Shown: positions 1 to 10,224, counted from the stretch's first letter. The stretch: DNA of 64,000 nt from Undaria pinnatifida (GCA_012845835.1 JABAKD010000001.1:8638832-8702831); one strand, 5' to 3'. Translations and numbers: made by a program. Notes: generated by a model not told the origin, from the sequence alone.

Positions 1-78
1 TACCCACTAGGCGCTCTATTCCCCCCCAAAGAAAACTGCTCTCGAGAACAACTGCAAAAAAGTGGAATCCGACGACTA

Positions 79-217
79 AAAAACAAAACAAAACAAACAA
101 ACAAACAAACAAACAAAAGAAAAGAAAAGAAAACATAAAAAATGGCCTCTAGGTTCTACCAAAAAACAATTAACAAAACAAAACAATTCACGAAACAAAA
201 CAAAACAAAACAAAAAG
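79..217. repeat. A-rich (AAACA)n low-complexity tract
   Basis: Runs of AAACA/AAACAAAC units with A-rich filler. Both-strand open frames over 76-592 arise from this composition and show no recognisable protein motif. I see no gene in 1-600. Confidence 0.8.
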
Positions 218-703
218 AGCCAAGCAATGAACGCGCGACGCGACATTCCTGCGGCTTTGTTGGGGGGGGTGGGGGGGGAAGTTAACGAAACCGGCCAAGA
301 CTCGAGAAAAATATTTTTATCCGTACAACCTACCATCTCTACCGCGCCGCGTATCCGGTCGGCACAGAGGGGAACAGCCACTGCGGTGTGGGTACAACGC
401 AAGGAGACATCCCACGGTGTGGTTGCAGCACGATCAGATCAGTCCCTGAGCTCCTCACACGAGGAACTCAATATCTCACCCGAAAAAAAAACGTGCCTTC
501 GAGAGGCGTTTCGTTCTCGCCCCAACTACCCCACCAAAGCTTCTAGTGCCTCAGCCCTAAAACTGTTGTGTACTCTTCACTGTAACCGTTAGTTCCTCAC
601 AACATGAGGAGCTCGGTTGGCCGGGGACTTTTTGTTGGCGCAAATAGTGCAACCTCTATGTCGTGTGATGACTCGCCATGCGGAGCGGTGCCGGTTTCCG
701 CTA

Positions 704-748
704 TAGTAGTGCCGTTGTTTCCGGCCGGCGCAAAATCGACACTACTAC
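704..748. repeat. Short foldback element, copy 1 (TAGTGCCG...CACTA type)
   Basis: The segment opens with TAGTAGTGCCG and closes with CGACACTACTA around a TTTCCGGCCGG core, so it can fold back on itself. Similar segments lie near 6719, 12225 and 59823. No protein is involved. Confidence 0.45.
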
Positions 749-821
749 AGAAGGACAACCACTGCTGCTGCATTGGTACCCGAAAACCGGACGCACCAAA
801 AGCCCCTAAAAAGTAGAAACC

Positions 822-959
822 TAGCACTGGGCTGCGAAATCAACTGAGTTAAATCGACACACGACGCGTATGAAAATACGTGGAAGTGTGGTGAGCTAAA
901 GCTTTATTTTTCCCCATCCGCCGGAGGATGAAAAAAAAGAAAAAAAAAAAAAAAAGTAG
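822..959 (+). mobile_element. SINE-B copy 1 with A-rich tail
   Basis: Shares its body (GAGTTAAATCGACACACGAC, then an AAGCTTTATTTTTCCCC-type tail and A-run) with copies at 18050, 28736 (minus) and 55082. It ends in an A-rich run at about 929-957. The 5' part is diverged or truncated. It is probably a non-autonomous retroelement moved by an unseen LINE (inference). Confidence 0.7.
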
Positions 960-1077
960 AAACCGTACGACGGGTTCGGGGTATTTTCGGCCGGGTATTA
1001 CGCCCCCTATCCCCTACAACACACAACTTACAACGCCTCTACATTTCGATGGAAACCGTTGTCTCCATATGTCTTAC

Positions 1078-1329
1078 CTCTCCAAGCCGGTAGGTTCCCG
1101 GCGAGCGGCCCGACGGGACCAACGAGAAGGTAGTGTTCATCAGGTCGCCGTAGTCATAGTCGTCGTACCGGGCCTTCAATGCTTCGCAGTACTCGACGTT
1201 GTTCGGACGCAGGTGATCGTTGTGCAACTCGAAGCAGTGCATAGACATGATGATTCCGTTCGCCTCATCGTGAAGGGGCATGACGGCCATCCTCTCCTCC
1301 GATCCGTCCCCTCGCAGGTAGATGCTGCC
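1078..1329 (-). CDS. Exostosin exon C1 (intact)
   Basis: 84 codons, phase 0 at both ends. The acceptor is a pyrimidine-rich stretch ending TTTGCAG at 1330; the donor is GTAAGA at 1077-1072. The protein runs from GSIYLRGDGSEERMA through a tyrosine/aspartate-rich YDDYDYGDLMN to TTFSLVPSGRSPGTYRLGE, the conserved C-terminal half of the exostosin domain. Joining it to exon B1 restores the typical (F)K-G-x-x-Y-L-x-G-x-G-S motif, supporting both boundaries. It is the only full-length member of five C copies. Confidence 0.9.
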
Positions 1330-4300
1330 CTGCAAACGATTGAAAAGTAGAAAAAAAAAAAGCTCTTGATTGAGGTCATTCCTGACAAAAAACCAAAACA
1401 CGACTTGCGATATTTGTAAATCGGCGTTTGGTGCGTTTTTTTTTTTCTCGAAGCAGCGCATCGACATGATGCTTGCGTTCGTCTTATCGTGCCGGGCTAC
1501 GATGGCCACCCTCTCTTCCGATCTGTGCCCTCGCAGATAAATGCTGCCCTGTGAACTAGTTTTTTTTTTCAATTAACGCCCACTTAAGGTCATTCCTGAC
1601 GAAAGAAAACGCGATGTATGACATTTGTAGTTGTAAAATGGCGCTTGTCACGTTTCTTTGTTCGAAGCAGTGCATGGAAAAGATTGTTCCGTTGAGTTCA
1701 TCGTGCAGGCATTATCCCTTCTGTTCCGTGCCCTCGCAGGTGGATGCTGCCCTGCAAACCAGAAAAACAGTTGGGAAAAAAACACCCACTGCAGGTCATT
1801 CCTGACAAAAAAAAAAAACACGATTCGTGACATTTGCTGTTTTGCGGAGTTTGGTGTGTTTTTTGTTCGAGGCAGCGCAACGACACGACGACCACAGCGT
1901 TCGACTCATCGTGCAGGGATACGAAGGCCATCCTCTCCTCCGATCCGCACCCTCGCAGGTAGATGCTGCTGCCCTACAAACGATTAAAATCCTGGGGGCT
2001 AAAACACAAGCACACCCACTCAAGGTCATTCCTAGCGAAAAAAAAACAAACTCTTGCAAAACCCCAACAAAGAGTTATGATAGTTGTAAAATAACGTGGT
2101 GTCACGTTTTTCGTTTTTTTTCCAAGCCGTGTATCGGCATGTTGCCGCTGGCCTCATTGACCAGAGGTACGATGTCCACCAGCTCCTTCGGACCGCCCCC
2201 TCGCAGATAGCCGCTGCTGCCCCGCAAGCCCGCCTTCGATAATGGACACAGTTCGCCAGTGGCGGAGCCAGAAGTGGGTACCCCGCTTCAAGATCGCCCT
2301 AGACACGAGCGTTCGGGACTTAAGAGCGGTCAAATCGGCCTGTCACGCCTTGTGACGCCTGCACTAAAGCCTTCAACACACCCAGTCTGAGATGAGGGCG
2401 GCACGGAGATAACAGTGGCCAAATGCGGGGGTCACGAGCTCTTAAATGATGGGGGGTTTACCCCCAGCCCCCCTACCTTGCCACGCGTCAGACATACCTT
2501 GACGGTGATAAATATGTTTCGCTAGATAAGAGTGGTCAAATGCGGGAGTCACGAGGCGCTCTCAAATGGAGGTTTGTCCCCAGCACCCAGCACCCCTAAC
2601 TTGCCACGCGTCAGACATACCTTGACACGGTGAGAAATATGTTTCGCTAAGTCTAGGGGTACTGGCTCGAGGTCGATAGATAGGCATGCCTCTCGGGGAT
2701 ACAGAAGTCACCGGGTTTTTCGATTCTATGGGTGTTGTCACAGTTTTTTTTCAAGGGTGTCGTTATTGTCACGATTATTTGTTGGTGGCGATACATCACA
2801 AGTTCGCGAAAATTCCAACCTTTGTACTTTGTTCTCGCCGTGATTCGTGAGACTGTTTTCACGGCTCATCGCGCGCATTTTCGACAGACATACAGATGTG
2901 GCCCCTCAATGGTGCCGGTATGTGCACTATAGAGGGAAATTACGGCACTATAGCGGCAACCGGCACTACTCCGGCTACTGCCACTACCGGCTGTTCCCTT
3001 CTGATCCAAACGATTTCACAGGCACCATAGCGGGCAACCGGCACTACTCAACCGGCACTATAGAGGGATCACGTCGGTACCCTCACGGTTAGGAAAAAGT
3101 GTCGCTCTTCTGGGAGTACAGGGTCGAGGTCTTAAGATCTATGCCTCTCACAGGCTTCAGAGCCGGATACTATTTGATTCAAATATGAATATGAAAGAAC
3201 GAGAGGATAACAGACAAAGTTAACGCGATACAGTCCAGTTTGTCTTCCAGCAGCTACAACAGTCGATGGGCAAAGACAGACCCACCTTCACGGCCAGGAA
3301 GAAGTTTCGCTCTTCTGAGGGTACAGGCTCGAGGTCGAAGTATTACCCCTTGAGGGTGAAAAGGCATGACATAATGTGAAAATAGCGGTACATATACACG
3401 TTAGTCAGACTTTTCGTTATATATATATATATATCACGAATCGTGAAAAAATACCACGAGACGGCGAAAAATGTCACTTTTTTCTTAGTAGTCGCGGTTT
3501 GTGACATTTTTCACGACGACTGACTCATTGTTGTGCAGTTTCGACCGGCACACCTTAACGGTCAGGAAGAATTTTCGCTCGTCCGGGGGCACAGACTCGA
3601 GTTCGAAGTATGCTCGTCGAGGGTACAAAGGGACGGACATGTCGAACCCGCTTCTGTAGTAGCAACTGTGCGTGTTGCTAGCCGCCTCCATCGCCATGCT
3701 GTTGGCGATCGCAGGCCGGTCCGTTCTGCGAGGTGAGAGGCGAAAGAGCAGAACAAAACATATATATATATATATATATAACTGGTTACGCTAATTAACA
3801 CTAATCGCTCGACGGTGTGGGGCGACGTCAACGGCGAAGTAGTGTTTTTCAAAGGTGCATGGTTCGGTCAAGAAAAAAAACAAACAAAAAAACGCAGAGC
3901 GCACCAGAACAAAAACAAAAGGGGCATGGTTCGGCCAATCCAATCAAATCGCAGAGAACAAGAGGGACGAAACAAAAGGTGCATGGTTCAGCCAATCGAA
4001 AAAAAATAATCGCACAGCGGTGTGTGGTCCGATCGGCGACGTCAACGGCGAAATGGGACAAAACAAAGCACATGGTTCAGCCAATAAAAAGGAACACCAC
4101 TTATCCAATCAAACCTAACCGCAGAGCACCCCGCTAACACCACGCTTCACATTGAATACGCCGGATCTTGCTTTTGATTAGCCACCACCAAAGAGATACC
4201 CTCGCTAACCCAACCCAACCCAGCCCAACCCAACCCAAGCCACACCCCACCCCACCCCACCCCACCCCTCCCTGTCCCACCCCACCCCTCACCCACCTAC

Positions 4301-5485
4301 CGCATCCCACCCCAACCCTAAATCTTTTTATTACCCGGGGTGGTTCTTATAGTCCGCCAGCAAATTATTCGCGCCCCTATCCCAAAGCGGCGCCCTCGTC
4401 ATACGAGGGCCCATCTCCTTTTCAGTGCTCGAGTGCACAAAGAAACACGCCTTCTCATAGGTTCCCGCCAAAAGCCAATCCTCATCAACCCAACCCAAAC
4501 CCAAAACCCAAATCAAACCAAACCAAACCTGATCACTACCTTTTCTAGTTTCCGATGGCTTTCTTCTTCCTGGGAAAGCTTATGAGTGCTCGGCGTTGAG
4601 GTTCATGCCGCACGTTATCAGATGGCGAAAACGATAAATAAAACAACACCTCCCCCGAAAAAAAAATCAAGCCAAACAAACCTCACCCAGGGTGATTCGT
4701 ATAGCTCACCAGCGAATTCTGCACGCTCCTATCTTAAACCGGCGCCCTGGTCACACAAGGGTCCATTACCAAACCAAACAAAAAAAAACAAAACAAGCCG
4801 AACAAACCGAAGCGAACCGAAGCGAACCGAAGCGAACCGAAGCGAGCCGAAGCGAACCGAAGCGAGCCGAAGCGAGCCGAAGCGAACCGAAGCGAGCCGA
4901 AGTGAGCCGAAGTGAACCGAAGCGAACCGAAGCGAACCGAACGGAACCGAACGGAACCGAACGGAACCGAACGGAACCAAACTAAATCGAACCGAACCGA
5001 ACGGAATGAAACGAAACGAAACGAAACGAAACGAAACGAAACGAAACGAAACGAAACGAAACGAAACGAAACCAAACAAAACGAAACCAAACGAAACCAA
5101 ACGAAACCAAACGAAACCAAACGAAACGAAACAAAACCAAACGAAACAATACGAAGCGAAACGAAGCGAGTTCCTTCGCTCCTGATCTCACCTCGGGTGG
5201 TCCGTGTAATCCACCAGCAAATGATTCGCCCCCCCATGCCAAAGCGGCGCCCTGGTAACACAGGGGTCCATATCCGCCCTAGTGTTCAGGTACACGAAGG
5301 CACACGCTTCCTCGTAGGTTTCCGCTAAAACCCCTGCTTCTTTTGCTGCGGCTCTCCATGCTGACGCAGCTTGCTCCTCCCCCACCCCCTCCGCGACGTT
5401 GGGCATGTCGCTGCTGTCGGCCAGCGAGCAGTCCAGGTCGTACACGTAGAGGCTCGGGCCTGGGCCGTCCGGAGCCGGCAAGCAT
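1078..5485 (-). CDS. Exostosin-family (GT47) glycosyltransferase gene, partial
   Basis: Three minus-strand exons, A1 (5485-5192), B1 (3725-3554) and C1 (1329-1078), join in phase (2+1, then 0+0) and give an exostosin-like protein segment. Recognisable blocks are SLYVYDLDC, then APLWHGGANHLLVDY, then YRSGFDMSVPLYP, then FFLTVK joined to GSIYLRGDGS, then TTFSLVPSGRSPGTYRLGE. They match, in order, the exostosin domain of EXT-type proteins (family knowledge). Such enzymes are Golgi or ER type II membrane glycosyltransferases that add sugars to polysaccharides or glycans; the exact substrate cannot be inferred. The N-terminal membrane anchor exon and the exons after RLGE are not seen and should lie outside or in unrecognised sequence. 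The introns are packed with decayed copies of the same exons. Confidence 0.88.
1447..1548 (-). pseudogene. Exostosin exon C2, partial tandem copy
   Basis: About 34 codons homologous to the start of C1 (GSIYLRGHRSEERVA ... MSMRCFE) with an intact TTCACAG acceptor. Homology stops at TTCGAG, where an A-run begins on this strand, and no GT donor follows. The frame stays open from here through the intervening sequence into C1, so C2 plus spacer plus C1 reads as one 170-codon frame. The second half of the exon is missing. Confidence 0.75.
1661..1751 (-). pseudogene. Exostosin exon C3, decayed copy
   Basis: Begins after a good TTTGCAG acceptor with GSIHLRGHGTEG, but a deletion relative to C1 shifts the frame into a stop (TGA at the CACGATGA position). 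The residual homology ends at CACTGCTTCGAA, as in C2. Confidence 0.72.
1866..1973 (-). pseudogene. Exostosin exon C4, partial copy
   Basis: Open copy of the C1 start (GSSIYLRGCGSEERMAF ... SLRCLEQ) with one extra AGC codon and acceptor TTTGTAG instead of TTTGCAG. It lacks the second half of the exon and any donor at its homology end. Confidence 0.72.
2122..2221 (-). pseudogene. Exostosin exon C5, decayed copy
   Basis: The most diverged C copy (GSSGYLRGGGPKELVDIV...). The acceptor AG has become GG (TTGCGG), so it could not be spliced in as the others are. It lies about 248 bp upstream (minus-strand sense) of C4, continuing the 203-248 bp periodicity. Confidence 0.65.
2498..2690 (-). pseudogene. 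Exostosin exon B4 and B5 remnants, tandem pair
   Basis: Two short copies of the 3' end of exon B. Each ends ...TCACCGT(GT)CAAG followed by donor GTATGT at 2621/2620 (B4) and 2498/2497 (B5). They share the downstream GCCACGCG-containing intron sequence, showing duplication as a block of about 120 bp. B4 reaches back to an ACCTCGAGCC match; B5 keeps only the last dozen codons. Neither has an acceptor that I can recognise. Confidence 0.6.
3081..3150 (-). pseudogene. Exostosin exon B3 remnant
   Basis: The minus strand carries a copy of the exon B 3' part (reads PEERHFFLTVR) followed by a GTACCG donor at 3080. The upstream half has lost clear alignment and frame. It lies in a tract rich in ACCGGCACTA-type short repeats. 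Confidence 0.6.
3286..3375 (-). pseudogene. Exostosin exon B2, frameshifted copy
   Basis: Closest relative of B1. The last part reads DLEPVPSEERNFFLAVK and is followed by a GTGGGT donor at 3285. One extra base in the CCCTCAAGGGGTAATAC stretch shifts the frame relative to B1, and a TAA falls in the alternative frame. Homology fades upstream of the ATGTC motif. Confidence 0.7.
3554..3725 (-). CDS. Exostosin exon B1 (intact)
   Basis: 172 nt from acceptor CCTCGCAG to donor GTGTGC. It starts with one leftover base that completes the AG left by exon A1 (AGA, Arg) and ends in phase 0. The peptide contains AIANSMAMEAASN, YRSGFDMSVPLYP and DERKFFLTVK; the GFDxSxPLxP signature is typical of exostosin domains. 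It is the only complete member of the B series. Confidence 0.9.
3762..3780. repeat. (TA)n microsatellite
   Basis: Pure TA dinucleotides just upstream (minus sense) of the exon B1 acceptor. A similar short TA run lies at 3420-3434. Confidence 0.85.
3853..4105 (+). repeat. Degenerate repeat with GGTGCATGGTTCGGCCAAT core, 4 copies
   Basis: The core recurs near 3856, 3921, 3979 and 4066, separated by A-rich sequence; the phrase GGCGACGTCAACGGCGAA also occurs twice (3823, 4034). Open frames here in all phases reflect the repeat, not a protein. Confidence 0.7.
4206..4325. repeat. (CCCAACC)n / (CCCCACC)n low-complexity tract
   Basis: Short C-rich units of five to six bases, sitting directly downstream (minus sense) of exon copy A3 in the intron. 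Not the telomere-type CCCTAA repeat. Confidence 0.85.
4335..4490 (-). pseudogene. Exostosin exon A3, open 3' copy with donor
   Basis: Homologous to the last 45 codons of A1: AGTYEKACFFVHSS, then TRAPLWDRGANNLLADYKNHP, ending in phase 2 with GTAATA as donor, the same phase as A1. No stop is present, so it could in principle replace the 3' part of A1. However, it lacks the YVYDL start, and the only upstream AG candidate (GATGAG) has a phase unlike that of A1. I read it as a relic or possible alternative exon. Confidence 0.7.
4687..4768 (-). pseudogene. Exostosin exon A2, copy with premature stop
   Basis: About 80 nt matching the 3' end of A1 from MDPCVTRAP onward, with donor GTGAGG. The position equivalent to the tryptophan of APLWHGG is a TAA stop, so the copy is dead in the conserved frame. 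The microsatellite at 4797-5172 separates it from A1. Confidence 0.75.
4797..5172. repeat. Microsatellite block: (AACCGAAGCG)n then (AACGA)n
   Basis: A degenerate 10-bp unit (GAACCGAAGC with G/A variants) grades into an AACGA pentamer array and then ACGAAACCAA units. Long frames on both strands (Arg/Ser/Glu-rich or Phe/Val/Ser-rich) are products of the repeat. It lies within the exostosin intron between exon copies A1 and A2. Confidence 0.95.
5192..5485 (-). CDS. Exostosin exon A1 (intact)
   Basis: 294 nt, acceptor CTTCAAACAG and donor GTGAGA, ending in phase 2. The peptide carries SLYVYDLDC (the start of the exostosin domain), an Ala/Glu-rich stretch, AETYEEACAFVYLNT and APLWHGGANHLLVDYTDHP. 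These correspond to the EXT blocks 'YVYDL', 'A..CLFV' and 'W..G.NHL' (family knowledge). Upstream exons carrying the anchor are not identified between 5.5 and 8 kb. Confidence 0.88.
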
Positions 5486-5830
5486 CTGTTTGAAGCCAAG
5501 GATACGACAGTTAGGGTCGTTGTTAGTTAACACTGAAGCCGGTCGCCCCCGGTGGTCTCGTGGATGACCTCGAACACTGCTAAGGTTGGAAGGGGTCAGG
5601 GGTTCACAAATCTCGGAATGGAGACGTCTACTTCCTAGAGATACCCACTGCCGAGAGCGCTTTATAGCGCGGGTAAGCTCTATTAGACGCGAGTTGACGA
5701 GGGAAGAAAGAGCTGATGTCTTCTCAAACACGGAACACAGAGCAAACACACCCGCACACCGAGCACCAGCCAAGCAGTGGTCAGCTACAGTCAAGCAGCG
5801 GTCAGCTACAGAGAGTCGTGTAGCAGCAGG

Positions 5831-5832
5831 GC

Positions 5833-5894
<62 letters not shown>

Positions 5895-5895
5895 C
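5831..5895. repeat. (GTA)n microsatellite
   Basis: About 20 uninterrupted GTA units. The poly-Tyr, poly-Val and poly-Leu frames covering it are artefacts. From 5.9 to 6.5 kb I see no gene. Confidence 0.95.
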
Positions 5896-6544
5896 AACAA
5901 CAGCGGCAGCAGGTGAGCAGACCAGAGCAACAACCGCTTTCCCCCTTCTGATGACACGACAAAAAAATGTTGCTGACGATCTAGCCTAACAAATTGTTGA
6001 CGCACTAAGCTGACGTCACCGTCTTTGCCTGTGGTCTAACAAACTGACTTATCCTGAAAGCTACACCCCAAAAGGTAGAAGCTAACTGCTGTTTCCACGA
6101 AAAGTCCCTGGTACTGGTCAGTCACGGTCGCTGGCTACCGAAAAGTCCGGGGAAGAGCTCCGCTAGCGACCGACCGCACCAGACGCGTTTATATCTACTG
6201 ATATTGTACGAAAGAGCCCCGGCTTTGGGTGACGAAGTAGGAGTCGAAGAGTCCCTCCCAATACGAGTGTGTATTGTAGGGCTTTCTGCTGCTTATGCGT
6301 GACTGTGACCACACCAATGGTGTGAGGCAGATCTCTCTTATCAGTAGGATGAAGGATCAGGACCAACATTGGGTAATCTGACGATGGCGCCTGGTAGAAC
6401 GAGCGAAAACAACACGCGCACTGCTGCCGTCGAACTTACGACATGATACCATGAATGATGGATATCATATGATAGTAAATACGATGACCGATCGATGTTA
6501 ATATATCATAACAACGCCGTAGCTCTACCAAAACACACAAAGCT

Positions 6545-7880
6545 CTACGAGTATGGACCAACCATGACCGTCCACATGGACCAACCATGGATTGGCCATG
6601 GACCATCCATGGTGTGTCATGGATGGGCCATGGATGGCCCATGACATGTCATGTCATGCCGTGGTGCGCACCATGGCGTTGCCACATGGCACGTGCCGTG
6701 GCCTGCCCAATCCCTGTGATTCCGGTGTTTCCGGTTGGCGCATACCGGTGCTATAATGGACCAGGTAGCTGGTGCATATAGCTGGTCCACGGCACGTGCC
6801 ATGAACCTTGTATGGGCCATCGACATGTGAGGCCATGAGGCCATGGCCATAGCCATGGCAATGCCATGGCACTGCCATGAAAATCCATGGCACATTCCCG
6901 TGGACATGCGATGGATGCACCATGGCCCCGTCCTGGTGGATATGCCATGGCGTGTTCTTGGCTTGTCACATGGGACGTGCTATGGCACATCCCATGGCGT
7001 GCAGTCCATGCGACATGAACGTACCATGGACATACCGTGGTCAGGGCATGGCCGCGCCATGGTCACTCATGGACACACCATGTTCTGCCACGCTCATGCC
7101 ATGGTGAACCATGGATCATATCATGAATGCATCATGATCATGCTACGGTGACGCATGGGTCATGCAACGGTCAATGGTGAACCATGGCTCATACTATGGC
7201 CATATATTAGCGCACCATGGATCATGACATGACCAACCACATGGGCCATGCCACGGTCGAACCATGGTCACCCATGGGTCACGTCATGGCCAACCATGAG
7301 TCATACTATAGTGCAGACATGGTGCAATCATGGTCAAACATGGGTCATGCCATGGTCAACCATGGTCTATGCCATGGTCGCCCATGGGTCATGCCACGGC
7401 CAACCACGGGTCATGGGTCATGCCATGGCCAATCATGGCTCATGCCATGGTCCAGCCATGATCATGCCATGGTGCATCCATGGCAACCATGGTCACCCAT
7501 GGGTAATGCCACGGTCGCTCATGGACGCACCATGGCCAACACGGGCATGCCATGCCACGGTCATGGTCACCTCATGGTCGAACCATGGTCGCCCATCGGT
7601 TTTGCCATGGCCACTCATGGCACGATGATGGTCATGACCATGGCATGACCATGCATGGCCATAGTGAACCATGGATGCACTATGCACGACCATGGTGAAC
7701 CATGGCTGCACCATGCATGTCCATGGCACGACCATGGTCATCCATGGCATGCATGACCGTGGCACGACTATAGATGACCATGGGTTACCATGGAATGACC
7801 CATGGTTCACCATGGACGCGCCATACATGACCATGGTTTGACCATGGCATGAGCATGGTGCATCCATGGTCTGCAAAGCA
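6545..7880. repeat. CCATGG-palindrome block
   Basis: About 1.3 kb in which CCATGG or CATGG recurs every 8-20 bases with variable spacers (GTCACC, GGTGAACC, GGTCATGC). Methionine/histidine/tryptophan-rich frames on both strands result. A minority of units read CCACGG. I see no transposon ends around it. Confidence 0.95.
6719..6757. repeat. Short foldback element, copy 2
   Basis: TCCGGTGTTTCCGGTTGGCGC followed by ATACCGGTGCTAT; resembles the segments at 704, 12225 and 59823. It sits inside the CCATGG block. Confidence 0.4.
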
Positions 7881-8364
7881 CGTTGTGGTTAATGTGCCAT
7901 GACCATGCGATGGGACGTGCCATGGGACGTGCCATAAAACATGCCATAAGCGAATGAACCATTGCCGTGGGACGTCCCATGGCAGTCCCATAACAACGCC
8001 ATGACATGCAATGGCACGTAGAGCATTGAGGCGAGAGTGCGGAAACGGAGGATATTATGCGCGGGATTCGTGGCACATATGGGGGAGGAGCGTTTGCCAC
8101 GGAGGGTGACCTTTGGGGAGCTGATTGGGGGTAAGGGCTCAGGGGGGCCAGATAGTAGCATATGGTGCGCCGGGAGGAAGGTATGACGAAATTTGGCATG
8201 AAGTTCGAAGGGTGGCGAAAGACTGCACAAAAGGACGGCATGCTGGTTTAGACGGGTCGAGGAGCGGCAAAGGCGTTCATGCGGAAATGGCATGACGCGG
8301 AGAGCTGTAGAGCTGCAGAGCGACACATGCCGCGGCAGCGCCACCACACCGTCCGCATTTATAC

Positions 8365-8450
8365 TCGGCGGGGGGGAAGGGGCAGGGAGCGGGGGGGAGG
8401 AGGGAGGGGGGAGAGGAGAGGGGGGAAGGGGGAAGGGGGGGGGGTAGGGC
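8365..8450. repeat. G-rich low-complexity tract
   Basis: Nearly pure GGGA/GGGGA runs. The surrounding 7.9-9.1 kb contains no exon I can support; the 8.6-8.8 kb open frame is T-rich and lacks motifs. Confidence 0.8.
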
Positions 8451-9089
8451 GTCCTGCTTAAAAGACTGGAGTCTAGTTGTGGCCATCATTGTCCTGACGA
8501 ATATGTGCCTTCCCAGGCCATAAATAGGTAGCGTAGGGTCGTCCGGATTTTTCGGCCGAATATGTTCTCCCTACAGTGCCCTTTATGCGCTTGATGCTCT
8601 CTACGTGCCCAATGCCGTTTTCAGTCAGCTTCTAGCAGCTGTTATTGCGGTATTTTTCCTTCATTTTCCTTTCCCTTTCTCTTCTTTTTTTTGCGCCTTT
8701 CCAATTGACTTGGGTCTTCCGTATGCAGGCGTAAGGATAGCACTGCCTGGTTGTTTGGCTGGCATTTTTTGCCAGCCCCCTGCAGGCGAGCTCACGTTTG
8801 TTTTCACTTACTGCGTGTAATATATACTACCAGTAAGTACGTGTTGTCTGTCTTATTTCATTTTTCTTGCTTAGATCGGACGCGTTTTTTTTCTTTTCTG
8901 TAGCGTTGTATGTACACAACGTATGTAGCTTGCCTTACCTCGCTATACTCCCCCTGCTGGCGGATCTGCGTAGCAACTTATTACGCATGTAACATTCCCC
9001 TTGCTTCGTTTTCTATTTCTCCTGTGGTTTATTCATTTCTTCCTTGCTATTCGTTTTGTTCTCGGATTTTCTAGAAAAAAAATTCAGGA

Positions 9090-9170
9090 CGTCCAGCCGT
9101 GAGTTCGACGAATTTCGGGTCAATACTCATCTTTGCAAGCTGCGTTGTTGGCACTTGTAATATACTAGAC
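9090..9170 (+). repeat. Element E core, diverged copy
   Basis: CCAGCCGTGAGTTCGACGAA followed by ACTCATCTTTGCAAGCTG matches the core repeated at 16.8, 30.5, 34.0, 36.7, 37.7, 41.1, 47.4-47.6 and 52.8-53.1 kb. Apart from this, 9.2-10.2 kb holds nothing I can assign. Confidence 0.55.
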
Positions 9171-10224
9171 TATAGACTATGGGAATGAGTTTTTTATTGG
9201 GAGGGGTCCTATTTTCTGTCCACTAAAATGGTTAGTGTTGGTATTTTTACTTTAGGTGGGGAATTTTGATTTGTACGTTGGCTTGGTTTCCTGGGTGGCA
9301 CATACATGCGGTGTAGTCGGCAGCTGCGAGACTTGAAACGTTTGCACCAGGTACCAGTATGGGCGTTGTTACGTGCGTACGCTCACTTCCGACATCATCA
9401 TTATATTTTTGTGGCGGATGTACAACATGTTTACAGCTACGACGTACCAGGTATGCCGCATTTTTTCGACACCACACACCAAACATAAGTAAGAATTACC
9501 GCAGGGGGGGGGGAGTTCTAAAACCAAGTAATCTGAAAATGGAAAAAAAAAACGAAAACAATTGCTTGTAGTCTAAACTTGTTTTTCCCCTCACAATCGT
9601 CCTGCGATCACAGCGCTCCGGTTAGTTTTCCATTCTGGCCATTTTTGATGTGATGTGTATGCTATCCCAATCCCCGGGCACCCTCGCAGGAAGCCAGACC
9701 AACAAGGCTGGGTATGTTATATTGTGCCCTGGGGTTCCACGGTGACTGGAGCCTGTGTCTTGTGACACCACGGACTTGATTTTACGAGGTGTTGTGAGTA
9801 CAACAACAACTCCACTACTTCACTAAACAAACGCAAACTGCGTTGTTTATACGATGGACTCTCGGTCGCGTGTTTGCTAGGTTAGTTCCCGTCCTATTAA
9901 TAGTGAGACACTTGGTGTAACGCATGGATGAACACGCAAGACAACCCGAGTGGAGAAGAAAATCAGACCCGATGTTCTCCAAGCCACGAAGGGCAAAAAC
10001 AACGAAAGCACCGCTCGGCGTTTGTTTGCACTCTCCCTCCCGGTTGTCGAGAAAACCAGCTTGGCAGGTCGTCTGAGAGGGGGGGATTGTCCGGGTCGCT
10101 AGCTTCCCTGGATACCATGCAAAATATCTACATCAACGAACTTTTATCTATTATAAAAGCGACGGCGGGCGAACGAGCGACGGCGGGCGAGCGACGAAGG
10201 CGACCAAAGGCTGCCTTTTATTGT

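Noticed and set aside
4200-4325. Interstitial telomeric repeat
   Set aside because: Units are CCCAACC/CCCCACC, not CCCTAA; the short AACCCTAACCCT-like phrases near 14.3 kb are also not arrays.
4729-5261. Long Phe/Val/Ser/Arg-rich frames on both strands
   Set aside because: They are translations of the 10-bp and 5-bp microsatellites; no motif, and the frame is open in several phases at once.
6436-7880. Met/His/Trp-rich frames over the CCATGG block
   Set aside because: Produced by the palindromic repeat; open on both strands, no domain.
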